The notes: generated by a model from the sequence alone, not told the origin. A stretch of 64,000 nucleotides of DNA from Seohaeicola saemankumensis (GCF_020171285.1 NZ_JAIUZI010000002.1:1-64000), one strand, 5' to 3'; counted from the first letter of the stretch, positions 1 through 7,575 are shown. Translations and numbers: made by a program.

Positions 1-18
1 CCCCCCCCCCCCCCCCCC
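1..18. repeat. Run of 18 cytosines at the window edge
   Basis: The first 18 bases are all C, followed by a GC-rich stretch with a GGGGGGCGCTGCCCCCC hairpin. No gene is visible in bases 1-129. A pure C tract this long is rare and is either a slippage-prone site or a sequencing or assembly edge artefact. Confidence 0.8.
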
Positions 19-78
19 GGGCGGGGGGCGCTGCCCCCCGCACCCCCCGAAGTATTTTCCGAAGAGATGAAAAGGGGG
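19..78 (+). repeat. Extragenic repeat copy 1 (hairpin plus AGTATTTNCCGAAGAGATGA core)
   Basis: A GC hairpin (GGGGGGCGCTGCCCCCC) is followed at 50-70 by AGTATTTTCCGAAGAGATGA and then a G run. The same core recurs near 16283, 18611 and, inverted, 51768, always between genes. This copy has one substitution in the core (TTTTCC instead of TTTGCC). Confidence 0.75.
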
Positions 79-129
79 GCGGGGCCGGTTTCGGGCCTGT
101 ATCGAGCCGGGCCGGGGGCTTGGATCGGA

Positions 130-546
130 TCAGGGCAGTTTTGCCACCGCGTCCCAGGTTTTGCGCAGGTTGGCGACCAGGACTTTCATCTCGTCGTAGT
201 TCTTGGTGAATTTTTCGACGGCCGCGTCCAGTTTCTTTTCCTCGGGCGCGAGTTTCTTTTTCAGCTCGGCGATCCTGGCCTTGTCCTTGGCCTTTTCGCC
301 GGCTTTCAGATCGTCACGCAGCTTGACCACCGGTGCCGCCAGCTTTTCGAATTCGGCGTTCAGCTGGTAGAGATGGGCATAGTAGCCCTTCCACAGGATG
401 CTGTCCTTGCGCAGCTTGTCCTCGGCGGCGAGCAGTTTCTTGCGGGTCTTTTCGGTCAGTTCGGTCTGCGTCTTTTGCAGGGCCTTGCTGTCCCTGGTCC
501 ATTTCTGCACGTCGCGCAGGGTGGATTTCAGGTCCTTGATCGCCAT
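130..546 (-). CDS. Small charged coiled-coil protein of unknown function
   Basis: This 138-residue protein is almost entirely Lys/Glu/Ala-rich helix with heptad-like spacing, which suggests a long coiled coil. It has no signal peptide or membrane segment and is probably cytosolic. The ATG at 546 is preceded by a strong AAAGGAGGGG ribosome binding site, which fixes the start against a much longer open frame that runs through znuB. It lies just downstream of znuB in the same direction with a 53-base gap, so it may be co-transcribed with the zinc genes, but nothing in it suggests metal binding. I do not recognise the family. Tropomyosin-like or phasin-like proteins are possible by composition only. 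Confidence 0.75.
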   Translation of the reverse strand: MAIKDLKSTLRDVQKWTRDSKALQKTQTELTEKTRKKLLAAEDKLRKDSILWKGYYAHLYQLNAEFEKLAAPVVKLRDDLKAGEKAKDKARIAELKKKLAPEEKKLDAAVEKFTKNYDEMKVLVANLRKTWDAVAKLP

Positions 547-599
547 ATGCGCCCCTCCTTTGCAGGATATCACACGTCGCCGGGCCGGTCCGGACGGGG

Positions 600-1391
600 T
601 CAGCGCCGGGTGACGGCGCCGATCAGGGTGGTCGCGAGGAACAGGCCCGCCGCTGCGCATACGATACTGGGTCCGGCGGGTGTGTCGAGCAGGAAGGCGC
701 CCCAGAGCCCCGAAATCGCCGCCGTGGCGCCGATCAGGGCGGCGGCCAGCGCCATCGCCTCGGGGGTGCGGGCGAGCGGGCGGGCGGCGGCGGGCGGGAT
801 CACCAGCAGCGCCGCGATCAGCAGCACGCCGACCACCTTGATCGCCACCGCGACCACCACCGCCAGCGCCAGGGTCATGCCGAATTCCTCGCGCCGGGGA
901 TCGATGCCGCTGGCGCGGGCCAGATCGGGGTTCAGCGTCGCCATCAGGAGCGGCGACCAGCGCCAGATCGTCAGCCCCAGCACCAGCGCCGCGCCGGCCC
1001 ATGTCACCGCCAGATCGGCGCGCGACACCGCCAGGATATCGCCGAAGAGGAAGGCCATCAGGTCGAGCCGGGCGTCGGTGAACAGGCTGACCGCCACCAG
1101 CCCCAGCGCCAGCGCGCTGTGTGCCATGACGCCCAGCACCGTGTCCATCGCATAGCCGCGCCCGGTCAGCGCCGAGACCGCCACCGCCATCGCCAGGGCG
1201 GCGGCCAGCACCGCCGGCAGCACCGGCAGCGACAGCGCCAGCGACAGCGCCACGCCGAGGATCGCGGCATGGGCGGTGGCCTCGCCGAAATAGGCCATCC
1301 GGCGCCAGACCACGAAACAGCCCAGCGGCGCGGCGGCCAGCGCCACCGCCAGACCGGCCAGCGCGGCGCGGATCAGGAAGTCGTCCAGCAT
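600..1391 (-). CDS. znuB: Zinc ABC transporter permease ZnuB
   Basis: This is the inner-membrane permease of the high-affinity zinc importer, 263 residues with about eight hydrophobic segments, the normal length for the ABC-3 (ZnuB/TroCD) family. The N-terminal stretch reading FVVWRRMAYFGEATAH and the later GDILAVSR segment match ZnuB. Its start overlaps the end of znuC, so the pair is translationally coupled. It moves Zn2+ delivered by periplasmic ZnuA using ATP hydrolysed by ZnuC. Manganese or iron ABC-3 permeases look similar, but the adjoining Zur regulator and His-rich partners favour zinc. Confidence 0.93.
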   Translation of the reverse strand: MLDDFLIRAALAGLAVALAAAPLGCFVVWRRMAYFGEATAHAAILGVALSLALSLPVLPAVLAAALAMAVAVSALTGRGYAMDTVLGVMAHSALALGLVAVSLFTDARLDLMAFLFGDILAVSRADLAVTWAGAALVLGLTIWRWSPLLMATLNPDLARASGIDPRREEFGMTLALAVVVAVAIKVVGVLLIAALLVIPPAAARPLARTPEAMALAAALIGATAAISGLWGAFLLDTPAGPSIVCAAAGLFLATTLIGAVTRR

Positions 1392-2167
1392 CAGTGCCCG
1401 TGCCCTGAATGATCGTGCCCAGAGTGATCGTGCCCCGAATGATCATGGTCGTGGTCGTGGCTGTGCGAATGTTCATGCCGGTAGAGCGCCAGCGCCCCCT
1501 TGGTGCCGGTGCCGAACAGGGCGCGGTATTCGGGCGCGTCGGCGACGATCTCGGGCGTGCCTTCGCAGCAGATATGGCCGTTGATGCACAGCACCCGGTC
1601 CGAGGCGGCCATCACCACGTGCAGGTCGTGGCTGACCATCACCACGGCGCAGCCCATCGTGCGGCGGACCTCTTCGATCTGCTGGTAGAAGGCCGCCGAT
1701 CCCGGCTGGTCCAGCCCCTGAGTCGCCTCGTCCAGCAGCAGGATCTGCGGGTTTTCCAAAAGCGCGCGGGCCAGCAGAACGCGCTGGAACTGGCCGCCCG
1801 ACAGGTCGGTCATCTGGCGCCCGGCCAGTCCGGGCGCCCCGGCGCGGTTCAGGGTCTCGGCGGCCTGAACCCGGCCGATCCGGCGCGGCAGGCCGAGGAA
1901 CCGCTGCACCGTCATCGGCAGCGAGGCGTCGATTGCCAGTTTCTGCGGCACATAGCCGATCCGCAGCCCCGGCGCGTGGCTGACCTTGCCCGCCGTGGGT
2001 TTCACCGCCCCGATCAGGGCGCGCAGAAAGGTCGACTTGCCCGATCCGTTCGGCCCGACGATGGTGACGATCTCGCCCGGCGCGATATCGACGCTGACGT
2101 TTTGCAGGATCGCGTGGCGGTCCAGTTCGATGGTCAGCCCGGCGACCGAGATCAGCGGCGCCGTCAT
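1391..2167 (-). CDS. znuC: Zinc ABC transporter ATP-binding protein ZnuC with His-rich tail
   Basis: This is the cytoplasmic ATPase of the zinc importer. It has a Walker A motif GPNGSGKST near residues 40-48, the signature LSGGQFQRVLLAR and Walker B ILLLDEATQGLD. The ATG at 2167 overlaps the zur stop in ATGA, and this start is preferred over an upstream in-frame one inside zur. The last 28 or so residues are a run of His with Asp, Ser and Gly (units of GHDHS), absent from most ZnuC proteins. At DNA level this tail is a short tandem repeat near 1397-1465. The tail may buffer zinc on the cytoplasmic side, which is inference. Confidence 0.93.
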   Translation of the reverse strand: MTAPLISVAGLTIELDRHAILQNVSVDIAPGEIVTIVGPNGSGKSTFLRALIGAVKPTAGKVSHAPGLRIGYVPQKLAIDASLPMTVQRFLGLPRRIGRVQAAETLNRAGAPGLAGRQMTDLSGGQFQRVLLARALLENPQILLLDEATQGLDQPGSAAFYQQIEEVRRTMGCAVVMVSHDLHVVMAASDRVLCINGHICCEGTPEIVADAPEYRALFGTGTKGALALYRHEHSHSHDHDHDHSGHDHSGHDHSGHGH

Positions 2168-2646
2168 TTGCCGGACCCGGCGCAGGCGGGGCACAGCCCC
2201 TCGGCCTCGACCACCACCCGTTCGATGGCAAACCCCGCGGTGCGTGCGGCCTCGCCCAGCCGTCCGCGTTCCAGCTCGGTCTCGATTTCGGCCACCGCCT
2301 TGCAGGCGCGGCAGATCAGAAAGGCGGGCACGTGCTCCTGTCCCGGATGGACGCAGGCGGTATAGGCGTTCATCCGTTCGATCCGGTGCGCCAGCCCGTT
2401 GCGGACCAGGAAATCGAGCGCCCGGTACACCACCGGCGGCTGCGACCCCAGCCCGTCGGCGGCCAGCAGGTCGAGGATGTCATAGGCCCCCAGCGCCCGG
2501 TGTTCGGCCAGCAGGATCTCGAGCACCCGCCGCCGCACCGGGGTGAACTGCAGCTTTTGCGCGGTGCAGCAGTCCTGCGCCGCTTGCAGCGCGTCCTCGA
2601 TGCAATGGCTGTGGTCGTGCGGGTCAAAGCCGATGGCGGATGGCAT
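2164..2646 (-). CDS. zur: Fur-family zinc uptake regulator Zur
   Basis: This 160-residue repressor has a winged-helix N-terminal half (TPVRRRVLEILL, PPVVYRALDFLV) and a metal-binding C-terminal half with two CxxC pairs (CRAC and CPAC) for the structural zinc. The N-terminus has the HDHSHC metal-ligand cluster typical of alphaproteobacterial Zur. It is the first gene of a zur-znuC-znuB operon, and its stop overlaps the znuC start. It should bind the palindrome at 2720-2734 in the divergent promoter and repress both znuA and its own operon when zinc is plentiful. Fur, Mur and Irr alternatives are disfavoured by the znu context. Confidence 0.92.
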   Translation of the reverse strand: MPSAIGFDPHDHSHCIEDALQAAQDCCTAQKLQFTPVRRRVLEILLAEHRALGAYDILDLLAADGLGSQPPVVYRALDFLVRNGLAHRIERMNAYTACVHPGQEHVPAFLICRACKAVAEIETELERGRLGEAARTAGFAIERVVVEAEGLCPACAGSGK

Positions 2647-2719
2647 GGGGCACCTCTGTCAAAGCGGGCGGATTGGCACTTGATATGGATTGGCGGGGCA
2701 TCTATCAAGTGGCCTGACC

Positions 2720-2734
2720 TGTTATAACGTAACA
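2720..2734. promoter_or_regulatory. Zur box between zur and znuA
   Basis: TGTTATAACGTAACA is an inverted repeat (TGTTA-N5-TAACA) in the only spacer between the divergent zur-znuCB and znuA genes. It resembles the GTTATAatATAAC-type boxes described for alphaproteobacterial Zur. Confidence 0.75.
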
Positions 2735-2747
2735 CTCTTAGGTGATC

Positions 2748-3704
2748 ATGATCCGATCTTCAATTGTTCTTGCCGCATTCGTGGCTTTCGCGGCGCCCGC
2801 GCGGGCCGAGGTGCCACGTGTGGTGGCAGATATCGCACCGGTACATGCGCTGACCGCGCAGGTCATGCAGGGCGTTGGCGCGCCAGAGCTGATCCTGCAG
2901 CCCGGCATCTCGCCGCATGGCTACAGCCTGCGTCCCAGCCAGGCGCGGGCGCTGCAGTCCGCCGATCTGGTGGTCTGGATCGGCGAGGAGCTGACGCCGT
3001 GGCTGGCCAAACCGCTGGAGACTTTGGCCGCGTCAGCCGGGCATCTGGCCTTGCTGGACATGGAGTCGACACAGCGGCTGAGCTACCGCGACGCGGACCA
3101 TGAGGACGAGGGCGGCGACGATCACGGTGATCACGATGAACATGACGACGAACATGACGGGCATGATGATGATCATGGCCATGCGCACGACGGGGTGGAC
3201 CCCCACGCCTGGCTGGATCCGGAAAACGCGCAGGCCTGGCTGCATGTGATCGCGGCGGAACTGTCGGCGCGGGATCCTGAAAACGCGGCGGTCTACACCG
3301 CCAACGCGGCGCGCGGGGCCGAGCGGATCGCGGCGCTGCAGGCCGATATCGATGCCCGGCTCGAGGGCATGCGCGGGCGGCCGTTTATCGCCTTCCATGA
3401 CGCGTACCAGTATTTCGAGCGCCGCTTTGGCCTGTCGCTGGCGGGCACGGTGTCGCGGGGCGATGCCGCCGATCCGGGACCGGCGCGGCTGGCCGCGCTG
3501 CGCGACCTGCTGGGGCAGGGCGACATCGCCTGTGCCTTTACCGAGCCGCAGCTGAACACCCGGTTGTTGGAAACCGTGATCGAGGGGCAGGGGGTGCCGG
3601 TGCTGGTGCTGGATCCGATGGGGGCCGGTGTCACGCCCGGTCCGGCGCTCTACGAAAGCATCCTGATGAACATGGCCGACGGTTTTGCCGCCTGCGGTGG
3701 CTGA
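2748..3704 (+). CDS. znuA: Zinc ABC transporter periplasmic binding protein ZnuA
   Basis: This periplasmic zinc-binding protein has a cleavable signal peptide (about 20 residues, ending APARA) and the cluster A-I fold. Zinc ligands are expected at His in SPHGYSLRPS, His in VDPHAWLDP, His in IAFHDAYQYF and the late acidic site. A long His/Asp/Glu loop sits at about residues 115-148, the hallmark of zinc-specific members. I chose the ATG at 2748, which has AGGTG five bases upstream, over the GTG six bases earlier. It is divergent from zur and controlled by the Zur box. It ends three bases before the convergent soxT stop. Confidence 0.93.
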   Translation: MIRSSIVLAAFVAFAAPARAEVPRVVADIAPVHALTAQVMQGVGAPELILQPGISPHGYSLRPSQARALQSADLVVWIGEELTPWLAKPLETLAASAGHLALLDMESTQRLSYRDADHEDEGGDDHGDHDEHDDEHDGHDDDHGHAHDGVDPHAWLDPENAQAWLHVIAAELSARDPENAAVYTANAARGAERIAALQADIDARLEGMRGRPFIAFHDAYQYFERRFGLSLAGTVSRGDAADPGPARLAALRDLLGQGDIACAFTEPQLNTRLLETVIEGQGVPVLVLDPMGAGVTPGPALYESILMNMADGFAACGG

Positions 3705-3707
3705 GGC

Positions 3708-4766
3708 TCACTCGGCGGGGCGAAAGCCCTCGATCAGCTGGCGCAGGCCCAGCGCCGCGCCGGCAAAGATCGCCAGAAAGGTGACCGGCGCGCTGATCGC
3801 CAGCAGGCTGAAGGCGGTCATGCCCTGACCCACGGTACAGCCCATGGCGATCACCGCGCCCGCGCCCATGATCGCCGCGCCGACGATCTGGCGGCGCAGT
3901 TCGCGCGGGTCTTCGCAGGCTTCCCAGCGGAAATGCCCCTTGATCAGCGAGCCGATAAAGGCGCCCAGCCAGATCCCCGCGACCGAGCCGACGGCAAAGG
4001 AAACCGGGCGCAGGCTGCCGGTCATGGTCCACAGGATGGTTTCACCGACCGGGGCCGAGAAACTGTGCGACACCACCGGCAGCGCCTCGAAGCCATTGGC
4101 GTTGACCCACTGCGTACCGGCCCAGCCCGACACGATGGCAACCCCGACCGCGAGCGACCAGAGAACCGATTTCAAATCCTGCCGCAGGGCCGGTGCGGCC
4201 AGCGCCGCGCCACAGATCAGCAGGCCGACGCAGATGCCGATAGGGGCCAGCGGCCAGCCGGTCAGCGCGGCGGCGTGATGGGCCAGTCCGGGCGGTATTT
4301 CCGTCGTGACATCAACCTGTTCAAAGAAGAAGTTGCGCAGCGGCGCCAGCGGCCCCGACAACACCACATAGGTCGACACGCCCATCACCAGAACGATGAC
4401 AAAGGACCGCAGATCGCCGCCGCCCAGCCGGGCAATCGCCCCGTAACCGCAGTTGCCCGCCAGCGCCATGCCATAGCCGAACATCAGCCCGCCCAGGATC
4501 GAGGCCAGCGGCATCCATCGGATCGACAGGTAAAAGGTCTGGCCGGGGTTCAGCAGCCCGGCGCCGATCAGCGCGAAACTGCCCGTCACGGCAGTGCCGA
4601 TCGCCAGCGCCCACATCCGCATCCGCAGATCGCTGCCGCCATAGAGCATGTCTTCGATCGCGCCCATGGTGCAGAACCGGCCCAGCCGCGCGGCCAGCCC
4701 CAGCAGCACGCCGCCAAACACGCCCACAAGAGCGACAATCTGGTGATCACTCAGCCAGCCGAGCAT
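3708..4766 (-). CDS. soxT: YeeE/YedE-family sulfur transporter, SoxT type
   Basis: This 352-residue polytopic membrane protein is of the YeeE/YedE (sulf_transp) family, with two repeated halves. The conserved cysteines of this family are visible: Cys106 in ALAGNCGYGA and Cys310 in AMGCTVGQGM, plus Cys32 in GRFCTMG. Family members such as the thiosulfate transporter TsuA pass thiosulfate by transient contact with these cysteines. It lies downstream of soxR on the same strand, matching SoxT of known soxSRT clusters, where it is thought to carry the sulfur signal or substrate across the inner membrane. The direction of transport cannot be read from sequence. Confidence 0.85.
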   Translation of the reverse strand: MLGWLSDHQIVALVGVFGGVLLGLAARLGRFCTMGAIEDMLYGGSDLRMRMWALAIGTAVTGSFALIGAGLLNPGQTFYLSIRWMPLASILGGLMFGYGMALAGNCGYGAIARLGGGDLRSFVIVLVMGVSTYVVLSGPLAPLRNFFFEQVDVTTEIPPGLAHHAAALTGWPLAPIGICVGLLICGAALAAPALRQDLKSVLWSLAVGVAIVSGWAGTQWVNANGFEALPVVSHSFSAPVGETILWTMTGSLRPVSFAVGSVAGIWLGAFIGSLIKGHFRWEACEDPRELRRQIVGAAIMGAGAVIAMGCTVGQGMTAFSLLAISAPVTFLAIFAGAALGLRQLIEGFRPAE

Positions 4767-4835
4767 ACGCTACCTCCCCAACAGCGTGGCATCCGCCACC
4801 GCCAGATTGGGCGCTTTTTACGATGGGATCAAGGG

Positions 4836-5174
4836 TCAGTCGGTCTCGCCGCAGAACAGGTCGTACACGACTTCGAGGATCCGGCGCGGCCGTTCGTCGG
4901 CCAGCCGGTAATAGATCGCCTTGCCATCACGGCGCGGCACCACCAGCCCTTCGAGGCGCAGCCGAGACAGCTGCTGAGATACAGCGGCCTGACGGGCCGA
5001 GAGCAGTTCTTCCAGTTCGGTGACCGATTTCTCACCGGTCACCAGGTGGCACAGGATCATCAGCCGGCCTTCGTGGCTGATCGCCTTGAGGAAATTCGAC
5101 GCCGTGGTGGCGTTGTCGACCATCTTGTCCAGTTCATCATCGGACATGTCGCTTGAGAATTTCGGAAGTGCCAT
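4836..5174 (-). CDS. soxR: ArsR-family persulfide-type repressor SoxR
   Basis: This 112-residue winged-helix repressor has a recognition helix around SARQAAVSQQLSRLRLEG. Two cysteines, Cys42 and Cys108, are 66 residues apart, the same spacing as the sensing pair of SqrR and BigR. In those proteins sulfane sulfur links the two thiols and releases DNA. That suggests SoxR senses persulfide or polysulfide made during thiosulfate oxidation. It is followed by soxT and preceded by the DUF336 gene and soxS, an order known from sox clusters. Likely operators are listed at 6128, 7609, 10001 and, more weakly, 42397. This SoxR is unrelated to the redox regulator SoxR of enterics. Confidence 0.92.
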   Translation of the reverse strand: MALPKFSSDMSDDELDKMVDNATTASNFLKAISHEGRLMILCHLVTGEKSVTELEELLSARQAAVSQQLSRLRLEGLVVPRRDGKAIYYRLADERPRRILEVVYDLFCGETD

Positions 5175-5210
5175 CTTTCTGTTTCCCTGTTCCCGTCCGT
5201 ACCGGGTTTC

Positions 5211-5717
5211 CTAAAATGCAATCCGGTCTTCGACCGCAGCGATACCTGCCGCCGCGCATTCATCGTCAAGTTGCGGCTCCGGCGCGCCGGATACACCAAT
5301 CCCGGCCACAATGCTACCTCCGCCTTCAGAAACAACCAGACCGCCGCCCAAAGGCAACGCTTCGCTCAGGTGGCGGATGCCGGACGACGGTTTGCCCTCC
5401 AGCGTGGCCTCGGCCAGTTCCGTGGTGCCGGTGCGAAAGCTGATCGCGGTCCAGGCCTTGCGGCGCGAGGTCTCGTAAACATGCGGCCCGGCAAAGCGGT
5501 CGCGCAGGAACACCTGCGGCAGGCCAAAGCGGTCCACCACCGTCACCCCCACCTGATATCCGGCCTCGCGGCACGACATCAGCGCCGCCTGCGCCATCTC
5601 CAGCGCGATTTCGGGTTTCAGAACCTGGAATTCGACAAAGGCGCCGTCGTCGTCCTGGGCCATCGCCGCCGGGGCGGCTAGCAGGGCCGCCACCGCAATA
5701 CCGTGGATTCGTTTCAT
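5211..5717 (-). CDS. Periplasmic DUF336 (GlcG/HbpS-like) protein in the sox locus
   Basis: This 168-residue protein has a signal peptide (MKRIHGIAVAALLAAPAAMA) and a DUF336 domain. The features are ALEMAQAALMSCREAGYQ, VVDRFGLPQVFLRD, and the glycine-rich end GGLVVSEGGGSIVAGIGVSG with the family cysteine pattern DDECAAAG near the C-terminus. Family members (GlcG, HbpS) bind heme or small molecules. The ATG at 5717 overlaps the soxS stop in ATGA, so it is coupled to soxS. The secreted location among the thioredoxin and regulator genes suggests a role in the periplasmic sulfur or heme chemistry of Sox, but the exact function is unknown. Confidence 0.82.
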   Translation of the reverse strand: MKRIHGIAVAALLAAPAAMAQDDDGAFVEFQVLKPEIALEMAQAALMSCREAGYQVGVTVVDRFGLPQVFLRDRFAGPHVYETSRRKAWTAISFRTGTTELAEATLEGKPSSGIRHLSEALPLGGGLVVSEGGGSIVAGIGVSGAPEPQLDDECAAAGIAAVEDRIAF

Positions 5718-6091
5718 CCGTTTTCCCCTCCCTCTGGTTTGAAACCGGCGTGTTTGATCAGCAACTGTTCCAGCACTGGCCAAAAGAAATCCTCGCCCGG
5801 ATACCCCTCCAGCCGGGCGATTTCGCGCCCGTCCTCGACGATCAGAAAGGTCGGTGTAAAAACGACCCTGCGCGCGATTTCCAGATCGCCGGGCAGGGCG
5901 CGCAACTGCACCCGTTGCAGGGGCGCGAACCGGCCCTCGGCGGTCTTGGGATAGGCCGGGGCGATCTCCGCATCCCAGCGCGCGCACCAGGCGCAGCCGG
6001 GCTGTTCGACCATGACCAGATCTGCGGCAAACGCAGGCAGCGCCATCATCAGCGCCGCGCAGACGGCCAGAGGTTTAGCGAATGCTGACAT
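5714..6091 (-). CDS. soxS: Periplasmic thioredoxin-like protein SoxS
   Basis: A signal peptide is followed by a thioredoxin fold with the active site CAWC (Cys33, Cys36) and the cis-proline region VVFTPTF. The mature protein is about 100 residues, normal for SoxS. SoxS keeps the SoxYZ carrier active by reducing its blocked cysteine. I chose the ATG at 6091, with GGGGAAAGA upstream, over a GTG 30 bases earlier because it begins the signal peptide directly. It is the first gene of the leftward soxS-DUF336-soxR-soxT group and is divergent from soxV across a 104-base spacer with a likely SoxR operator. Confidence 0.88.
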   Translation of the reverse strand: MSAFAKPLAVCAALMMALPAFAADLVMVEQPGCAWCARWDAEIAPAYPKTAEGRFAPLQRVQLRALPGDLEIARRVVFTPTFLIVEDGREIARLEGYPGEDFFWPVLEQLLIKHAGFKPEGGENG

Positions 6092-6127
6092 TCTTTCCCC
6101 GTTGACGAGCTTCTCACTCACAACATA

Positions 6128-6143
6128 ATTTGAATATGTGAAT
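6128..6143. promoter_or_regulatory. Candidate SoxR operator between soxS and soxV
   Basis: ATTT-GAATATGT-GAAT is one mismatch from ATTC-N8-GAAT, and it overlaps a second inverted pair, ACATA-N7-TATGT (6124-6140). It sits in the spacer serving the divergent soxS and soxV promoters. The half-site GAATATGTG resembles GAATGTGTG at the soxB operator. Confidence 0.55.
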
Positions 6144-6195
6144 AAAACAAGCTGTGTGCTAGATTGCGCCTCGAAACGCTGCGGCAGAAAGGCGG

Positions 6196-6936
6196 ATGAT
6201 GTTGGAAATCTCCTACTTCGGGGCGCTGGCGGCCGGGCTGCTCAGCTTCTTCACGCCCTGCATCCTGCCGATGGTGCCGTTCTACCTGTGCTACATGGGC
6301 GGGCTCAGCATGGCCGAGCTGCGCGGCGACGGCGAAATCGCGCCGGGGGCGCAGCGGCGGCTGCTGTTGTCGTCGGTGATTTTTGCGCTGGGGGTGACCA
6401 CGGTTTTCATGCTGCTGGGCATGGGGGCCACCGCGCTGGGCCAGCTGTTTGGCCAGTACCTGCAGCCGCTGTCCTATGTTGCCGCCGCCATCCTGGTGGT
6501 GTTCGGCCTGCATTTCCTCGGCGTGGTCCGGGTGCCGCTGCTCTACCGCGAGGCGCGGCTGGAAAGCAGCGCCGATGCCAGCACCGTGTTGGGCGCCTAC
6601 CTGATGGGGCTGGCCTTTGGCTTTGGCTGGACGCCCTGCGTCGGTCCGGCGCTGGCCTCGATCCTGATGATCGCCAGCGGCATGGGCGACATCTGGCGTG
6701 GCGCGCTGCTGCTCTTTGTCTACGGAGTGGGGATGACCGCGCCCTTTATCCTGGCCGCCGGTTTCGCGAAACCGTTCCTGGCCTGGGTGCAGCGCCACCG
6801 CACCGCCTTCGCCTGGGTGGAAAAGGGCATGGGTGTTATGCTGATCCTGTTCGCGGTGCTCATTGTCACCGGAGGTGTCAACCTGATCGCCGATTTCATA
6901 ATTCGCTGGGTACCGGGGTTTTCTAACCTCGGCTGA
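6196..6936 (+). CDS. soxV: CcdA-family membrane electron carrier SoxV
   Basis: This 246-residue inner-membrane protein has six predicted membrane segments and the two CcdA/DsbD-beta motifs, FFTPCILPMVPFY (Cys22) and WTPCVGPALAS (Cys148). It carries electrons from cytoplasmic thioredoxin to periplasmic SoxW. AAAGG precedes a double ATG, and the start is at 6196 or three bases later. It is 20 bases upstream of soxW, with which it forms the reductant delivery pair of the Sox system. Cytochrome biogenesis CcdA is similar, but the sox context decides. Confidence 0.93.
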   Translation: MMLEISYFGALAAGLLSFFTPCILPMVPFYLCYMGGLSMAELRGDGEIAPGAQRRLLLSSVIFALGVTTVFMLLGMGATALGQLFGQYLQPLSYVAAAILVVFGLHFLGVVRVPLLYREARLESSADASTVLGAYLMGLAFGFGWTPCVGPALASILMIASGMGDIWRGALLLFVYGVGMTAPFILAAGFAKPFLAWVQRHRTAFAWVEKGMGVMLILFAVLIVTGGVNLIADFIIRWVPGFSNLG

Positions 6937-6956
6937 TTTAGGGAGGAGGAGAGACA

Positions 6957-7535
6957 ATGAAACATCTGATAGGGGCGCTTGTGGCGCTCGTCATGGCCGC
7001 GCCGGTCATGGCGGCCGAAATGGGGGACGACGGGCTGCACAAGGCGGCCTGGTTCCGCGACACCTTCAAGGACCTGCAGGAGGATTTCGCCGAGGCGCAG
7101 GCCGAGGGCAAGCGCCTGTTGGTGATCGTCGAACAGCGCGGCTGCCTCTACTGCCGCGACATGCACGAAAAGACCTTTCCCGATCCGCGCGTCAACGCGA
7201 TGCTGACCGACCGCTACTTCCCGGTTCAGATCAACCTGCACGGCGATACCGAGATCACCGATACCGATGGCGAGGCGCTGTCGGAAAAAGAGGCGGCGCG
7301 CCGATGGGGCGTCCTGTTCACGCCGACGATGATCTTTTTCCCGACCGAACTGGACGACAGCCAGCCGGCGGGCGCGCAGGCGGTGGCGATCATGCCGGGG
7401 GCGTTTTCGCCGGGCACCACGCTGGATCTTCTGACCTGGGTGGCCGAGGAACGCTACCTCGACCAGTCCGAAGAGGATTTCCAGCGCTACCACGCCAGAA
7501 TGATTCGCGAGCGCGATGACGGCGACACGCGGTAA
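6957..7535 (+). CDS. soxW: Periplasmic thioredoxin SoxW
   Basis: A signal peptide (cleavage after about residue 20) precedes a thioredoxin domain of the SoxW type with active site CLYC (Cys63, Cys66) and cis-proline LFTPTMIFF. At 192 residues it has the normal length. It accepts electrons from SoxV and reduces oxidised thiols of Sox proteins in the periplasm. A GGGAGGAGAGAC ribosome binding site lies just upstream of the ATG. It is followed by a long stem-loop at 7537-7575 that separates soxVW from soxXYZA. Confidence 0.92.
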   Translation: MKHLIGALVALVMAAPVMAAEMGDDGLHKAAWFRDTFKDLQEDFAEAQAEGKRLLVIVEQRGCLYCRDMHEKTFPDPRVNAMLTDRYFPVQINLHGDTEITDTDGEALSEKEAARRWGVLFTPTMIFFPTELDDSQPAGAQAVAIMPGAFSPGTTLDLLTWVAEERYLDQSEEDFQRYHARMIRERDDGDTR

Positions 7536-7536
7536 C

Positions 7537-7575
7537 TATTGAAAATCCACGCCGAAAGGTGCGGAATTTTCAATA
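7537..7575 (+). other. Long stem-loop with GAAA tetraloop between soxW and soxX
   Basis: TATTGAAAATCC pairs with GGAATTTTCAATA (one bulged A), and the inner part ACGCC-GAAA-GGTGC closes on a GNRA-type tetraloop. The stem is about 16-17 pairs, starting two bases after the soxW stop. No T run follows, so it reads better as an mRNA end-protecting or processing structure than as an intrinsic terminator. Confidence 0.65.

Noticed and set aside
130..1476. One 448-codon frame joining the coiled-coil protein to sequence antisense or out of frame with znuB
   Set aside because: Only the last 138 codons have sensible composition and a ribosome binding site. The rest is znuB in another frame.
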